Translations under genes and position numbers: made by a program | Origin: Amphimedon queenslandica | Lineage: Eukaryota; Porifera; Demospongiae; Haplosclerida; Niphatidae | DNA: 42,277 bases | NCBI RefSeq assembly: GCF_000090795.2 | Contig: NW_003546268.1 | Coordinates: 442,801-485,077 of the forward strand | Reading direction: 5' to 3' | The notes under the pieces: generated by a model | The model's input: the letters and a program-made list of their open reading frames with translations, nothing else | Told to the model about the DNA's origin: nothing | The model's database searches: none | Part shown: one piece after another, positions 25,689 through 37,294 of the stretch | Numbering within the stretch: the first letter of the stretch is position 1 | Layout: every line of letters begins with the position of its first letter

Positions 25689-26594
25689 TATAATATTATG
25701 CACATTATAAAAACTTTTTAGAGTTAATATTATGTATGCATGTTAAGTTTTGAAACTAATCGAAGTTTAATGGAACTGCTAATGCTGACATATATATTCT
25801 CTGCCAAGTGATGCCGAAAATGCTATAAGCATTTGAAACAAGAAGTTATTGTGCAATTGACACCAAAGTTTACCTATTAACATCACAATCTGTGCAGCCC
25901 TGTCCTTTTCATTTGCATTTCTGGAGTGACTTATTTCCTGAACAGTATAAATGTTTTTGTATTGTTTAAGAGGCCTGATAAATGTATTCTCATCTCATAG
26001 GTCTTAAATTTATTTAAAATAGTAAGCTCTCTATTTTTTATTGTTATAAAGACCTCTTCTCAATCCTGTCTTTGTCATAGATAAAAAAAACTTGGTGCAG
26101 GATATGCTTGTCACATTGACTGTATGACCTTTTTTCATGTCAATAGAAAGAGAAATGACTAAAAAAACTGGCTTATTAATTTATGAATCATAATTTAAAT
26201 TGTGTATGTTAGACATTATATTTACTATAGACATGGAATTCATTCTTCTCAATGGTATGTTTATTGTTTCAGATACTATGAAGATAAGTCATGTATCTTG
26301 TCTATGATTTGTTCAAGCTCTGGAGCTTGTTGCAGAACATGCTACATTCATTGCTTAATTGAAATAAATTCTATGACGTCAAGGCTTTAAAGATGATTTC
26401 AGTATGGCAAGGAAATTGCAAAAGAATTCATGTTCCAATCATCACACCAAAAATACTTTGTTCTGATACATGGGTGAGGATGGAAATAGGTTTAACCATC
26501 ATTTTCAGTCTTATTTACTTTTAATGCAAATTGCACCTATGCAATAATGAGTATCATAACACTGTTTCAAGTGTAATGACACTGGTATTCAGTT
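25689..26594. other. SAP30BP 3' flank and intergenic DNA
   Basis: No gene was recognised. AATAATATAATATTATGCAC follows the stop closely and may contain a weak polyadenylation signal; a canonical AATAAA occurs only far downstream (about 26364). Confidence 0.4.
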
Positions 26595-26784
26595 TACCGT
26601 ATAGCTGGTTTATTTCGTGGCCTCAAATTTTTACTGCTTAAATTTTCATTAGAATTAATTTTAGTGCCTTGCTAAATTTTTTTAAATATTTAATTGGTTT
26701 TAATAAAATTTAGTGGAATTAATTTTAGTGGATTTGAGCCTGCACAAAAATTAATTCCACACGAAATAAACCAGCTATACGGTA
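26595..26784. mobile_element. MITE, TACCGTATAGC-TIR family (copy e, well preserved)
   Basis: TACCGTATAGCTGGTTTATT at the left and AATAAACCAGCTATACGGTA at the right are perfect 20-bp inverted repeats, followed by TCGTGG / CACACG. The 190-bp AT-rich interior is itself partly mirrored (TTAGAATTAATTTTAG / TGGAATTAATTTTAG). If the terminal TA is the target duplication, it would fit Tc1/mariner-type insertion. Confidence 0.85.
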
Positions 26785-28088
26785 ATGCAAATCAGACCTA
26801 TACTTACATGCACATTTTTAGCATTGATTGATGCAGTTATATACATGTATTTTTGCCATTTCCAATCTTGAAAAAACTGGTATGAACGAGTTAGTAAACA
26901 CAATTGTCAGTCAGTTCAGTCAAGATGTCAAGCTTATGACCACTTGGCTTGAGACTATTCTAACAATAATGATTGCGTGGTTTATCCCTTCTAGATGTAA
27001 TGCTTAATTTTTTGGAATTTTTGGAGGTAATAATTTTGATTGGTACACAAATAGACTTGCCCAGTTTTCATCACTTGCTTTCCTTTATGTCTTTATTGAG
27101 TATTTTTTGTTGTTTGAATAGTAATGCTTACAATCCACCTTGAATAAGATGTCATCATTCTGTAAAACTTGCAGCAGTTACTTCAAAACATTCATTAGAT
27201 TCTACATCAACATGATCGGACAATGTTTCATTCATTTTCTGTACCAAAGTCATAATAAGTCCCAGTTTTTTATTGGATTTTTATGTTGTGTGGTTGGATC
27301 CTTCTGTTGTATGACAAAATTTTGTTGTGAGTTACTACTGGATAGATCTAGAGTCATTCACATCTCGTTTAGTCACACAGCGTCTGAATGCAAAGAGCTT
27401 TGCTGTTGGAAATTGCACAGCTATGTTTCCATGTAGACCTTGCAAATTGACAGCCCGTACAATATTGTTTAGATAGTCTCCTCTTTTTTATCTAGATCAT
27501 GCCCAGCCTCATTTACATTAAATCTTTCCATTGCCCAGCCCCTCATTAGGCTGCAGAATAGTCTGGTTATAGCAAAACTAATGGTTTGTAAGGTCTTAGC
27601 AATTTGCTGTAATTTAGTTTCATAGTAAGGAAAAGTGCTGAGTGATGCATGTACACATGTATATAAGAAATCAACTGATATTTTGAAAAAGATTAAGTTT
27701 TCTGGTAGTTTGCTGGCAATTAAAGCTTCTATAATTAAAATTCCATTTATCCTTTGTTATACATTGCTATAGCAATAGGATTTTGTTCTTTGTTACTATT
27801 AACTAAGAAAAGAAATGGGACTATAGATACCCGGTATAGAGTAACAATTGTGAATAATGCCATAATTAAAGCACTCTAATTGTCAATGATTGTTTTCTTT
27901 TGATAGGAATATTAATTTGTTATTGATATGTTGTCACTGTTTTTGGTTATATTATATGCTTTATTTATTGTACTGTTTTTTGAGTTACATGAAAGGGATG
28001 AAAATAAGTGACTTCACAAGCCTCTAATTGAATACAGATAGTCTATGAGTACACAACAAGAGTGCATCTATGGTGTGTAGAACAATAA
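26785..28088. other. intergenic stretch with weak antisense coding-like scraps
   Basis: On the minus strand, around 27355-27480, a short frame reads YLNNIVRAVNLQGLHGNIAV then QFPTAKLFAFRRCVTKRD before a stop, with shorter open pieces on both sides in other frames. It may be a decayed transposon protein or a pseudogene. No family was recognised. Confidence 0.3.
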
Positions 28089-28255
28089 AGGCAGATTTAC
28101 ATTAAGAAATTAGGCCAGCGTACCGTCAATTTTAATCAAAAGCGTGGGTGATTTGACCTTTTGACGCATGCTTTCCGCTGGAATAGAACCAGATTCTATT
28201 CCAGTGTCAACGTAACGTCAGTCGTCAGGACTAGCGTAATATTGTAAATCCGCCT
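28089..28255. mobile_element. PIF/Harbinger-like MITE with TAA target duplication
   Basis: AGGCAGATTTACA at the left and TGTAAATCCGCCT at the right match at 12 of 13 and are flanked by TAA on each side (28086-28088 and 28256-28258). Three-bp TWA duplications are typical of PIF/Harbinger. The 167-bp interior contains the mirrored GGAATAGAACC / GATTCTATTCC and is GC-richer than its surroundings. Confidence 0.72.
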
Positions 28256-28950
28256 TAAGTTGCTACAATAGGCTAGTCAAGCTGGAAGTTGCTTGCGTTA
28301 GTGCTCTCCAGGATCTTAATTAGCTAGTCTCTTTGTAGCTGACACCCAAACACTGGATCCAATATTAATACCACATGCATTTACATGTACGTAACACAAA
28401 ATAATCAATTAATAATTCATGAGTTGTGCATTATGATAAGTCAGCTCACTACAAGTGAAAAAGTAAATAATATTAAGTGTTTTAATATCTGAGCCTGTAT
28501 TTATTGTTGATGGTAGGAATACTTTAATTGAAAGACTTTCAGCTTAGTTGATCAACAATTGTTGAAACTATATTGTACGGTATGGTATCCTACTTTAGTT
28601 AGGAACTACGTAATAAGTAACTAATGAGCCATGTAATTACCAAAAAATGAGGAATACACAATGTACATTTTGACAGTCAGTTTTTTGCAGTTTGATATCA
28701 TAAGAACAGTTAGACAGTAAGTACAAACATTTCTCAACTCACGTAGCCCATTCAAAAGGGGATTGTAAAAAGATGGTGACAAATTATACGTATTGAATAT
28801 AAGTGCTTACATCATGATTAGTTGATTACACAAAATATAATATTATGATCACCTTGATCAGGCCTTGGTGATATCAGACATAGATTATGGACATGGATTT
28901 TTGGGCTATCAGCCAGGCTATCAGTCAAGATTTATCTTACAATCAGCTAC

Positions 28951-29016
28951 GATACAATCATGATAGACTACATATCTGTACTGTTCTGCTGGATCAGGCC
29001 AGAGCAACAGGCATGA
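28951..29016. repeat. dispersed repeat, copy 2, just upstream of UBA5
   Basis: GATACAATCATGATAGACTA...GATCAGGCCAGAGCAACAGG, then CATGATC, parallels 15029-15082. It ends about 115 bp before the UBA5 start codon. The 84-aa frame that runs over it (28887-29141) overlaps the UBA5 start out of frame and has no recognisable family. Confidence 0.45.
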
Positions 29017-29130
29017 TCAGCAATGATACTGACTTGTCCAGTGCTAGATTTCAAATTTCACTGACTTCATTCATCAATTTTGCAACGGAAAAGGTGTGGT
29101 CGCTAGCAAACAAAGAGTGTCCGCGAAAAA

Positions 29131-32100
29131 ATGGAAAATGATAGTGGAGAGTTGGAACGGTTAAGGAGCCAAGTATCTGTGCTTCAGAAAGAGATCCAGA
29201 GTTTAAAAACATCAAATTCTCGTCCGAAGATGAAAATGACAGCCGAAGTTATTGATAGTAATCCTTACAGGTTAGTATTTTACCTGTTGTAATAATTAAT
29301 GTGGCATTACCCTGGTGTTTACCCTGTCAGTTGTTAGTAGATGGAGGCACATATTTTACATTATTAATTTAATAGGCCATGGGTATTTCTAGTCTGATGC
29401 AGCCAGACCCCTTGCACCGTACATAGATAATATACGACTATGTTAGCCTTAGGTTTTCCTGGGGTTTTAATGATAATAATAATAAGAACTTTACAAAGAT
29501 GACGACAACTGAATTGATAAGGATAAAGTAAGTATAGTATAGAGTTTCTTTGAAGGACTCAATGATCCAAGTCGAGGAGCCTGTAAAAGCCTAATACCTT
29601 AAAGATCACTAAACTGATTTAAATAAAAAATCCTAAGAGAGAGAGAATATGGACATGTAGAATCATTGAATACGACTTTGAGTTCTGGTCCTGGCTGCAA
29701 TGGGTGTCCATATCTTTATTTTGGGAGAAGCTTCAAAAAGACCAGGGACATTGTCTCTGACTTGAATTGTAACTTTAGAATTAGGTGCGATAATCAGATC
29801 CTCGGTTTCCGTGTCAGAACCATCTTCAGAACAATCAGAGGGATGGATATTGGAGCGAAATCTACGACCACGCCTGACCTGCCTCACTGGAGTCCAGCCA
29901 GTCTCCCCAGTATCATTAGTATAGGAAACTCCTGGGACCCCCTCTTTCACATGGTACTCTACAGAGGAACAAGAGCACAGGTCTACTGCCTTACTTGTAG
30001 CAGTAGCCAAAGAACCAGGTAAAGCCTGATTGGAAACTTTGGTTCTAGGAGGGGCAGCACTTAGTTTAGGTTCCCCTTTAGAGTGTTGAACAACAGAGGA
30101 TGAAGAGGATTTCTTCTTTTTGTTCTTCTTGTTTAACTTCTTCGAATTGAAAGACTGTTTCCAAAAAAGACTAACGGAAATACCAGACTTAGTCTGCTTA
30201 ACAGTTCACACAGATGAGTTAAGTGAGAGCCGGCGACTTTGTAGCTCTCCAGCTAAGGAAAATGAGAGCCCAAGTTGATAAAGCTTGGAATAAACTCCCT
30301 TAAGAGCCAGACACGTGGTATCATCACCAGACGCCATCTAATTTTTTTAATTGTAATTTATTCATTAAAATTTTAATCTAGAGTGTATGAAATTATTTCT
30401 TATTTTACCATGCCTATTTGCAATTGACCAATCAGATTGCCACATTGGAGGTAAGTAAAATTGCTTATTCTACCTTGTGGATGTTCCTGAAAACTCCCTG
30501 AACTGTGGGCAAGTGTCTCGAGGCATTACTTTGCCAGAGAAAGCAAACTTTTCACATACAATAAAGCTAGAGACCAAGGTAGAGACTCCATTTTCAACTA
30601 GGCCATGTGCTTGTTTTGAAAGAGGCTTGTTTTGAGGTGTTTCTACTACTTACACATGGAGCGTGCAGGAGTGGAGCGCTTGTTTCATGAGTGAGTCCCT
30701 TTGCTTTTATAAACCTTTGGTAGCTAAGAAAAGTCTCTTTATCTGTAGATATAGCATGGTAGAAGTCAGTTATATACCTCGGTCTTGGTGTATAAGTCAT
30801 TAATAATGGAAAAAGTTTTCCTTATAAATAGGAGTAGCATTAAAGTAGAAGTGAAATGAAACAAGAAACAGAAACAAAAACTCTCCTAACATCAGTAGGG
30901 AAGTCCTAAGTTAACTAGGGGCTCCTAACATAACTAAGGGACTCTTAACAAAAATAAAGTTGCATTGTGAGATTGTTTCTGGTTTTATTTTGTTTCTACT
31001 TTTAGTATTGTCAAAAGTAAATCTTCTCTTGGTAATATCAAAAGATGAATTTTATGATATACAATGTACATGTATTTTCCCAGAAAATCCCTTATTTTGT
31101 ATTCATAAATTAGACTTGTAGTTTTTTGTAGTTTTTGTGCATAAGTTATAGACACTGTGGTTGAATTTTGTATGAGATTTTTGTTTTACCGCATGACCAT
31201 AGTCACAATTAAGGTACAGTAAAGTAAATGAACCCTTAGGAACTTAATTCTACCATGCAAAACTTGCAGCTATGAAACATAATGTAAGCAGAGCGAAGTT
31301 TGTTCTCTGCTTTTTGCTTTCTTTTACATTATTTGTCTTTTCCTGAAATTCATGCATTAGTAGACACTAGACAGCTAATCAAAATTAATTGTGCACCATT
31401 TACATGTACATGTACATGTATGCAATAGTAGAAATATGTGCCATGTTTTAGCATTGATATTAGAGACTGTGTATACGGGATTGGAAACAGAAATACACTC
31501 CGCGTCTTATTATTATACTAGTTATGAATAGTTATTTAAAAATTAACTTGGTTTATAGATCTACATTACTGTAAAGTGCTGTACAATTGAAAACAAAAAT
31601 AGCCATAATTAAAAATAGAAACAAATAATAACAACAACTATCATTGAATCAATGTATAAATATTATCTTTAAACAAAAGTAAAATCTTTAATTCAGACAA
31701 ATCCTTTCTTGAAGCAGGAGAGGGAGAAAAAATCAATGAGTCTGCGAGCTATTTTGTCTCGAAAGGTGGAGGATAAAGCTTGTATGGATCTGAATACATA
31801 GCTTAAGCAACGGGCTGAACCATTTAGATTGTAACAGTGTCAATTCCAAATTAAGCCAAATGAACCTGTATCCTAGAGAGGGAGACAAGGCAAAAATGAG
31901 TAGAAATTTCTGTTTATAGTGAAGCTATTGTGTATTCAATGCAATAGAAAGCTTATTTTACAACAGTAAGTGATGAAATACAATACTTACCACATGATGC
32001 AACGTAAAAATGTCCCTATTAGTAATGCGGTAGCGTTACTAAGTAGGATTCACCCCAAAACAATATGTCTGCCACGACTTTTGCAGCCTTGCTATACCAG

Positions 32101-35100
32101 GAAAACGAGCTCCTATGCTTACTTAGAGGACCTTATTTTGACCAGAGGACTTCATTGGTATCACCATGCAGCGTAGCTCTAAACCTTGTCTAAGAGGAAA
32201 GTCAAAAATTGGCAAACTGGCTGTTTTGTTCATTTCACTTTTTTGTCTTAGTCATCATTATCTCCTGTCAATCCAGTTAATGGAGGGTATCATGATCTTT
32301 GGTAAATGCTACAAGACTAACTTTTACACCATTCTACTCCAATTATCTATGCGCAGGTCCACAATTTTTCAAATAACTCTAACAATAAGAAAAAGTTGCC
32401 TTCTCTTATCACTGCAAGTACAACTGAACTGAACATTTCAAAATGGTGACTGCTTTCAAGGCCATGACTCTCATATTCAAAATATATTTTATACAGACCT
32501 CCATAGGTGAGATTGATTGTGGCCTAGTATGACTATCATTACTTTTATGATATCCATGCACTTACGGGTGATAATTTGCCGCCATTTTTGGATGTCAAGA
32601 TGCAATAGAGGTTGATTTATAGATTTTATAATTACATGTAACATGGATTGGAAAATTATCATGTGATCCCATTCAAATCAATTTAAGTGGGCGTAGACAG
32701 GCCTTGTAATCATCTCTCCTTCCGCCACTGATTATTTTGTAGCTAAAAGCAAGCTCCAAGGTACGTGTAGTTAATATATAGCTTAAACTTTACTGTAGGT
32801 TTACTTCATCATTCATAATTGTTTAAAATGTGGTGTGATACTTTGTTTTGATGTACTGTAGAATGAGAAAAAGTGTACTTTTTTTACTGTTTGTGATAAT
32901 TGTAAAATCTGTTCAACCTACATTGTAAAACTTGCTTTGATTAAACATGAGGATAGGACAGTTATAGTATCACAAGCGCGTAGTATAAGCCTTAATGTCT
33001 GTTTTAGAGGCCCATCTATTCAACCCATATCTTTAGATAAAACCAAAATTGAAAAAAGGAAAAAACTACATTGAAGTTTGGAGTTTTTGACATGAGGTTA
33101 GGCTATTATCCAAGCCATAGACCACACAAGGAAAAGATGATTGCTGTATTACATTAATTTGTGACAAATTACCTAGACAATTTCATAAAACATGGAACCA
33201 TGAAAAATGATAATTTCGTCAGCAAAAGTATGTTTTCACTGTCACAAAAAACATTCATGACCTCTCTAGACCCCTTGCTCATCATTAGTAGTAATGAAGT
33301 ACAAAATAATACATTTGGAGACTTGCAGTAGAGCTTGTGTAGTTCTCTTCCACCATTAAAAAGTCTGTCAGTGTGACATCACCAGTTTCCAGTTTATGCT
33401 GCATAGTTACATGTATAAAATTTGTAGTTGAATGAAGAAAGACCAAAACTGATTCTTTTTACTTGTATGTACAATGTACGTGTAGCTTCTATGCTGCAGA
33501 AGCTTGTTGCAGATGGAGAAAAGAATTGTTAATGCTGTGCTAAGCATGATATATGAAAAGTGATTTGGTGCATTTATGAAACATATTCTCTATTACAGCT
33601 TGCTCCTGCATTAACCCACCATCCATGAAAATTATTTTAGAGTCAATTCAGACTCATTCATGCCCCTTGGCATACATCATTTATTGACATAATTCATTCT
33701 CACCCAAAGAGGTCTATAATATGATTTATTGGTCTATTATGCAAAATATATTGCCAATTTGAGATATTGAAAAATAATGCACGAAGGCCTTTGGCCCTTG
33801 TGCTATTTTTCAAGAACTTTTCAAATTGGCAATGTATTTTAGCATACACATATACATGTACTTACCTCTATATAGCACACACATATTTGTATTTTTAAAA
33901 GATAGTTATACATTTTTACTTTATTGTATCAGAAAACCCTTCATATTCTTGTGTTTACATGTGTGAATTCAACTACCGTATAAGTGGTTTTTTTCGAGGG
34001 AATTATATTTCGCGAAATCTGCTAAAATTCCAATTCGCAGATTTTAATTTCGCGAATTCTACCACGTGTGCCATGCGGGTACCGTATTAAATTGATTTTC
34101 GTGGATTTTATTTTCGCGAATCACGAGGGAATCCGCGAAATTCGCGAAATTTGTAACCTTCGAAAAAAACCACTTATACGGTACTACGTATAATTATTTT
34201 CTGTAACTTTTAGTCGTTTAATGGCTTTAAAGAAAATGGGAGTCATACATAATTATGAAGTAAGTATCATACTATTATTGGTGCTGTTATTTTGTTATGA
34301 AGGAGATACGAGAGCGAGTAGTTGTTATTGTAGGCATAGGAGGTGTTGGAAGTGTGGCTGCAGAAATGTTAGCTCGTTGTGGTATAGGAAAGGTAAACAT
34401 GATGTGTACTGTATTTTTTAATTTCAATTCAACCATTCTTAGCTGCTTTTGTTTGATTATGACAAGGTTGAGCTAGCAAATATGAATAGGTTATTTTTTA
34501 GACCTGAGCAGTCAGGACTATCGAAAGTTGAAGCAGCTAAAGCTACCCTAAGGTACATACATTTAAGCTATATCATGAATAATTCCCTTTGATGTTTATG
34601 AGTGAATGAGGGATTAAAATCGTATAGTCTCCCTGCTGAGCATGCTCCAACTCAGTAAACAAAAAATTTTAAGTTGAAATTGTTTAGCAAGTAAACATTG
34701 AATTAGCAACATTGAATTAGCAATATAATTATTATTGTCAGCTGCCAGGTGGTGATGTCTATCAGCAAGTGGCTCATTAGCTCTTCTGGATTGAGCCTAA
34801 CTCTTCTTCGACAGACCCGAGTCTCTATGAGCTCAGTCGGTCAGTCTTCTCTCTCTTCAGGAGTCTCAGCCTCCCTACGAGCTCTAGCTGCTGTAAGCCT
34901 GGCTTCTCTTGCTTCAGGAGTCTCAGCGTCTCTATAAGCTCTGTCTGTGACTCTTCATTGAGGCTAGTTTAGCATAGATTCTATAAGTCTAGCCTTGCTT
35001 ATAGCTAGCCTGGCTACTACTCTCTGGGCCACATGCTCTTTGATCTTCAGTGGTAAGTCATGTGATGATACCATGAATATCTTTAAACACCCATGAATAT

Positions 35101-37260
35101 CTTTAAAGCACCAATGAATATCTTCAAATACCAATGAATATAGTTTAAATACGTCATACTATTTTAATCTCTCCTAGTCGGTGTATAACCTATATATGTA
35201 CTTAAGTTGTGACATCATTGGTACATGTATAATAAAAAAACAAAAACAGCCTTGTATTTGCTCATGCTGTAGGTTGCAATCAGACAATGAAATGAGGTAC
35301 ATTTAATTATGCATAATTAACTTAGTTAGTTATAGTTAGTTTTAGGAAATTCTTTTTTCATTTTAGTTAGTTATACATGTAGTTGGTTAACTAAAAGTCA
35401 AAAGACCAAACTAAAAGTGCTTTTAGTTTTAGTTATAGTTAACTAAAACAACACTACATTATACATGTAGTTGGAGCTATTGTATGGATTTTGTGGTGTG
35501 CCTACAATCCTTGTATGCAAATACTGAAAATGGAAAAGTTTGTAGAAACCAGGCTTAATACTGCACTCTTGTATAAGTACTTTAATTATGATACTGTGTG
35601 CATGAATAGCACATGTAACCTCTCATGCATGTGTGAATGCCATTGCTTTGCACAGTTATGTGGACCTATTGTGTGTTAAACTATTTTATTGTAGTGCAAT
35701 AAATCCTGATGTTGAAATTGAAGTTCATAACTATAATATAACCACAGTTGAAAATTTTGGTCATTTTATGGATAGGTTAAGGTAACTTGTCAACATCATT
35801 AACACCTTTGCATGTACATGTACATGTATGTCTTATTACAGAAAGGGACATTTATGTGGCTCCAAACCAGTTGATCTGGTTTTAAGCTGTGTTGATAATT
35901 TTGAAGCACGTATGGCTATTAATCAAGTTTGCAATGAATTGGATCAGGTTTCTATTATGGTACATAATGATACGTCTATGCACATTGTACATTTAGGTTT
36001 GGTTGGAAAGTGGGGTAAGTGAAAATGCTGTTTCTGGTCATATTCAATTTATTAACCCTGGTGAAACTGCATGTTTTGCTGTGAGTTATATTACATTTTC
36101 CACTTTCAATGTTTGTGTTAAGTGTGCTCCACCTTTGATTGTAGCTTCAAATGTGGATGAAAAAACATTAAAAAGGGATGGAGTATGTGCAGCTTCACTT
36201 CCTACTACAATGGGTATTGTTGCAGGCCTTCTAGTTCAAAATTCACTGAAGTAGGTACATGTATATGAAAGAAACTGTTGTTTTTTAATGAAAATTGTAG
36301 GCTTTTGCTTCGGTTTGGAGTTGTAACCCATTATGTTGGGTACAATGCACTAAAGGATTATTTTCCTTCTATGGTGATGAAACCAAATCCTAACTGTCAA
36401 AATAGCCATTGTCAGAAGCGTCAGGAAGAGTATCAGGTTGATGTTTGCATGTGCATGTACATGTGCTTTTACCTATATAATTTGTTTTTGTAGTCAGGGA
36501 AGAAGAAATCTTCAATTATAGAAATGGAAAAAGTGCCTGTTGAAGATATTGTTCATGAAAGCAATGAATGGGGTTAGTGTTTAGTTTTATGTTTTGTGCC
36601 ATTGCTTAAATGTAAAGCATGAAGGTAATGAAGCACATTGTGGAGTGCTGACCCCCTGTTATTGTCCATGATCAAAAATGAATACAAGGGTGAATTTTGG
36701 ATAAAAATACATGTACATGTAGCACCATGAAGTTTACATAGAACTGTAATTTCATCTGATGTTTTATGGTATGTACTTAAAGAAGTTATTTTGCAAGCAG
36801 CCTAATGGGGCATTTTGTGGTCAATGCCTTAGAAATTTGCAAAGAATTAGGCTAGTTGAGCCTCGTGAAGTTACATGTATCTTACTTTGTAAATTTTTCT
36901 TTATAATAGACACACTCACTAATAATTATAATTTTTTATAATCACATAGTGGTTGCTATAACCACTGTGTGTACTTGCAATAGTCCATTAGCATATTGTT
37001 TTTTAAGCATTTGGGCTAATAGAGTTATTTTTAAAGGTATATCAATAGTTGAAGACTCTGGAGATACTAAACAGGATTTAAAAGTTTCTGAAGGTATTCA
37101 GTATGCTTATGATCCTGTTGGAGAAACAATAGACCTTCAAAATAAGGAGGTATGTGAAGTACATAATGTATATGTAATTGAATTATTTTACAATTAGGAG
37201 AAAATTGAGAAGAATGAGTTATCAATAGATAAACTGCAAGCAATGCTAAAGAATTTATGA
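29131..37260 (+). CDS. UBA5: ubiquitin-like modifier-activating enzyme 5 (UFM1 E1), 12 exons, 393 aa
   Basis: Exons are 29131-29270, 34214-34259, 34303-34392, 34443-34552, 35695-35781, 35842-35947, 35997-36080, 36123-36250, 36301-36436, 36494-36572, 37037-37149 and 37198-37260. All are GT-AG, in phase, and total 394 codons with TGA (human about 404 aa). UBA5 adenylates UFM1, forms a thioester with it and passes it to UFC1 in the cytosol. Visible motifs: an N-terminal coiled coil ([20 protein letters not shown]), the nucleotide loop [49 protein letters not shown], zinc ligands CFACAPP and NPNCQNSHC, and the catalytic cysteine in [13 protein letters not shown]-terminal to these are the UFM1/LC3-interacting EWGISIVED and a UFC1-binding-like tail [13 protein letters not shown]. 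All key residues are present, so it should be functional. Eight introns are 42-60 bp; intron 1 is 4.9 kb and intron 4 is 1.1 kb, both with transposon debris. Confidence 0.97.
29663..30337 (-). pseudogene. antisense transposon ORF1-like protein with one in-frame stop
   Basis: From ATG 30337 the minus strand encodes 224 codons in one frame, broken only by TGA at codon 44 (30208-30206). It begins [20 protein letters not shown], then [35 protein letters not shown] Lys/Ser-rich linker ([16 protein letters not shown]) and an acidic region ([14 protein letters not shown]) follow, and it ends [19 protein letters not shown] take it as the accessory ORF of a retroelement or DNA transposon from its composition; no enzyme domain is visible. 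It lies in UBA5 intron 1. Confidence 0.5.
30340..32017. other. UBA5 intron 1, mostly unassigned
   Basis: No gene was recognised. A 68-aa minus-strand frame (30800-30594, containing [20 protein letters not shown]) may belong to the same antisense element. TACATG repeats lie at 31400-31422. Confidence 0.35.
32018..32097. repeat. dispersed repeat R4, copy 1
   Basis: ATTAGTAATGCGGTAGCGTT...ACTAAGTAGGATTCACCCC...TGCCACGACTT..GCAGCCTT is nearly identical to 38089-38165. It carries an imperfect palindrome AGTAATGCGGTAGCGTTACT. Confidence 0.7.
32100..33737. other. UBA5 intron 1, unassigned
   Basis: No coding block, clear TIRs or RNA gene were recognised. Confidence 0.4.
33738..33847. repeat. palindromic hairpin element
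   Basis: TATGCAAAATATATTGCCAA...TTTGAGATATTG..AAAATAATGCAC is mirrored by GTGCTATTTTTCAAG...TTCAAATTGGCAATGTATTT..TAGCATAC, with the centre AAGGCCTTTGGCCCTT. Like 13145-13264, it is a roughly 110-120 bp hairpin with GGGCCAAA at the loop. Confidence 0.65.
33974..34183. mobile_element. MITE, TACCGTATAGC-TIR family (copy f), next to UBA5 exon 2
   Basis: TACCGTATAAGTGGTTTTTT at the left and AAAAAACCACTTATACGGTA at the right are perfect inverted repeats, with TCGAGGG / TTCGAAA inside. The interior has repeated TTCGCGAA palindromes and a second internal ACCGTATTAAATTGATTTTC that recurs (inverted) in the copy at 38484. It ends only 30 bp before the exon 2 acceptor. Confidence 0.88.
34745..35035 (-). 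pseudogene. fragment of AETPE-repeat protein, possibly Helitron-associated
   Basis: On the minus strand, 34970-34745 reads [20 protein letters not shown] then [10 protein letters not shown], a stop, and [20 protein letters not shown]. Farther upstream, [14 protein letters not shown] is interrupted by stops. Arg/Ala/Glu-rich repeats of the type (R)xAETPExRxARLAxxRAR are common N-terminal to PIF1/Helitron-like open frames in invertebrates. Assignment is by resemblance only. It lies in UBA5 intron 4. The plus-strand Ser/Leu-rich frame here is its shadow. Confidence 0.42.
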
Positions 37261-37294
37261 TCATAATTGTCATTATTAATTTTCAATTACCATT

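Noticed and set aside
27140..27436. 98-aa plus-strand Cys/Phe-rich ORF
   Set aside because: No family; the minus strand over the same region looks more protein-like (FPTAKLFAFRRCVTKRD) but is broken, so neither was called as a gene.
28887..29141. 84-aa ORF overlapping the UBA5 start
   Set aside because: It runs out of frame into UBA5, covers a dispersed repeat and matches no family. It is kept only as a possible upstream ORF.
30594..30800. 68-aa minus-strand ORF (contains [20 protein letters not shown])
   Set aside because: Isolated, no family and no start context. It may belong to the antisense element downstream, but this cannot be supported.
34749..34937. 62-aa Ser/Leu-rich plus-strand ORF
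   Set aside because: It is the complement of the AETPE-repeat coding fragment on the minus strand.
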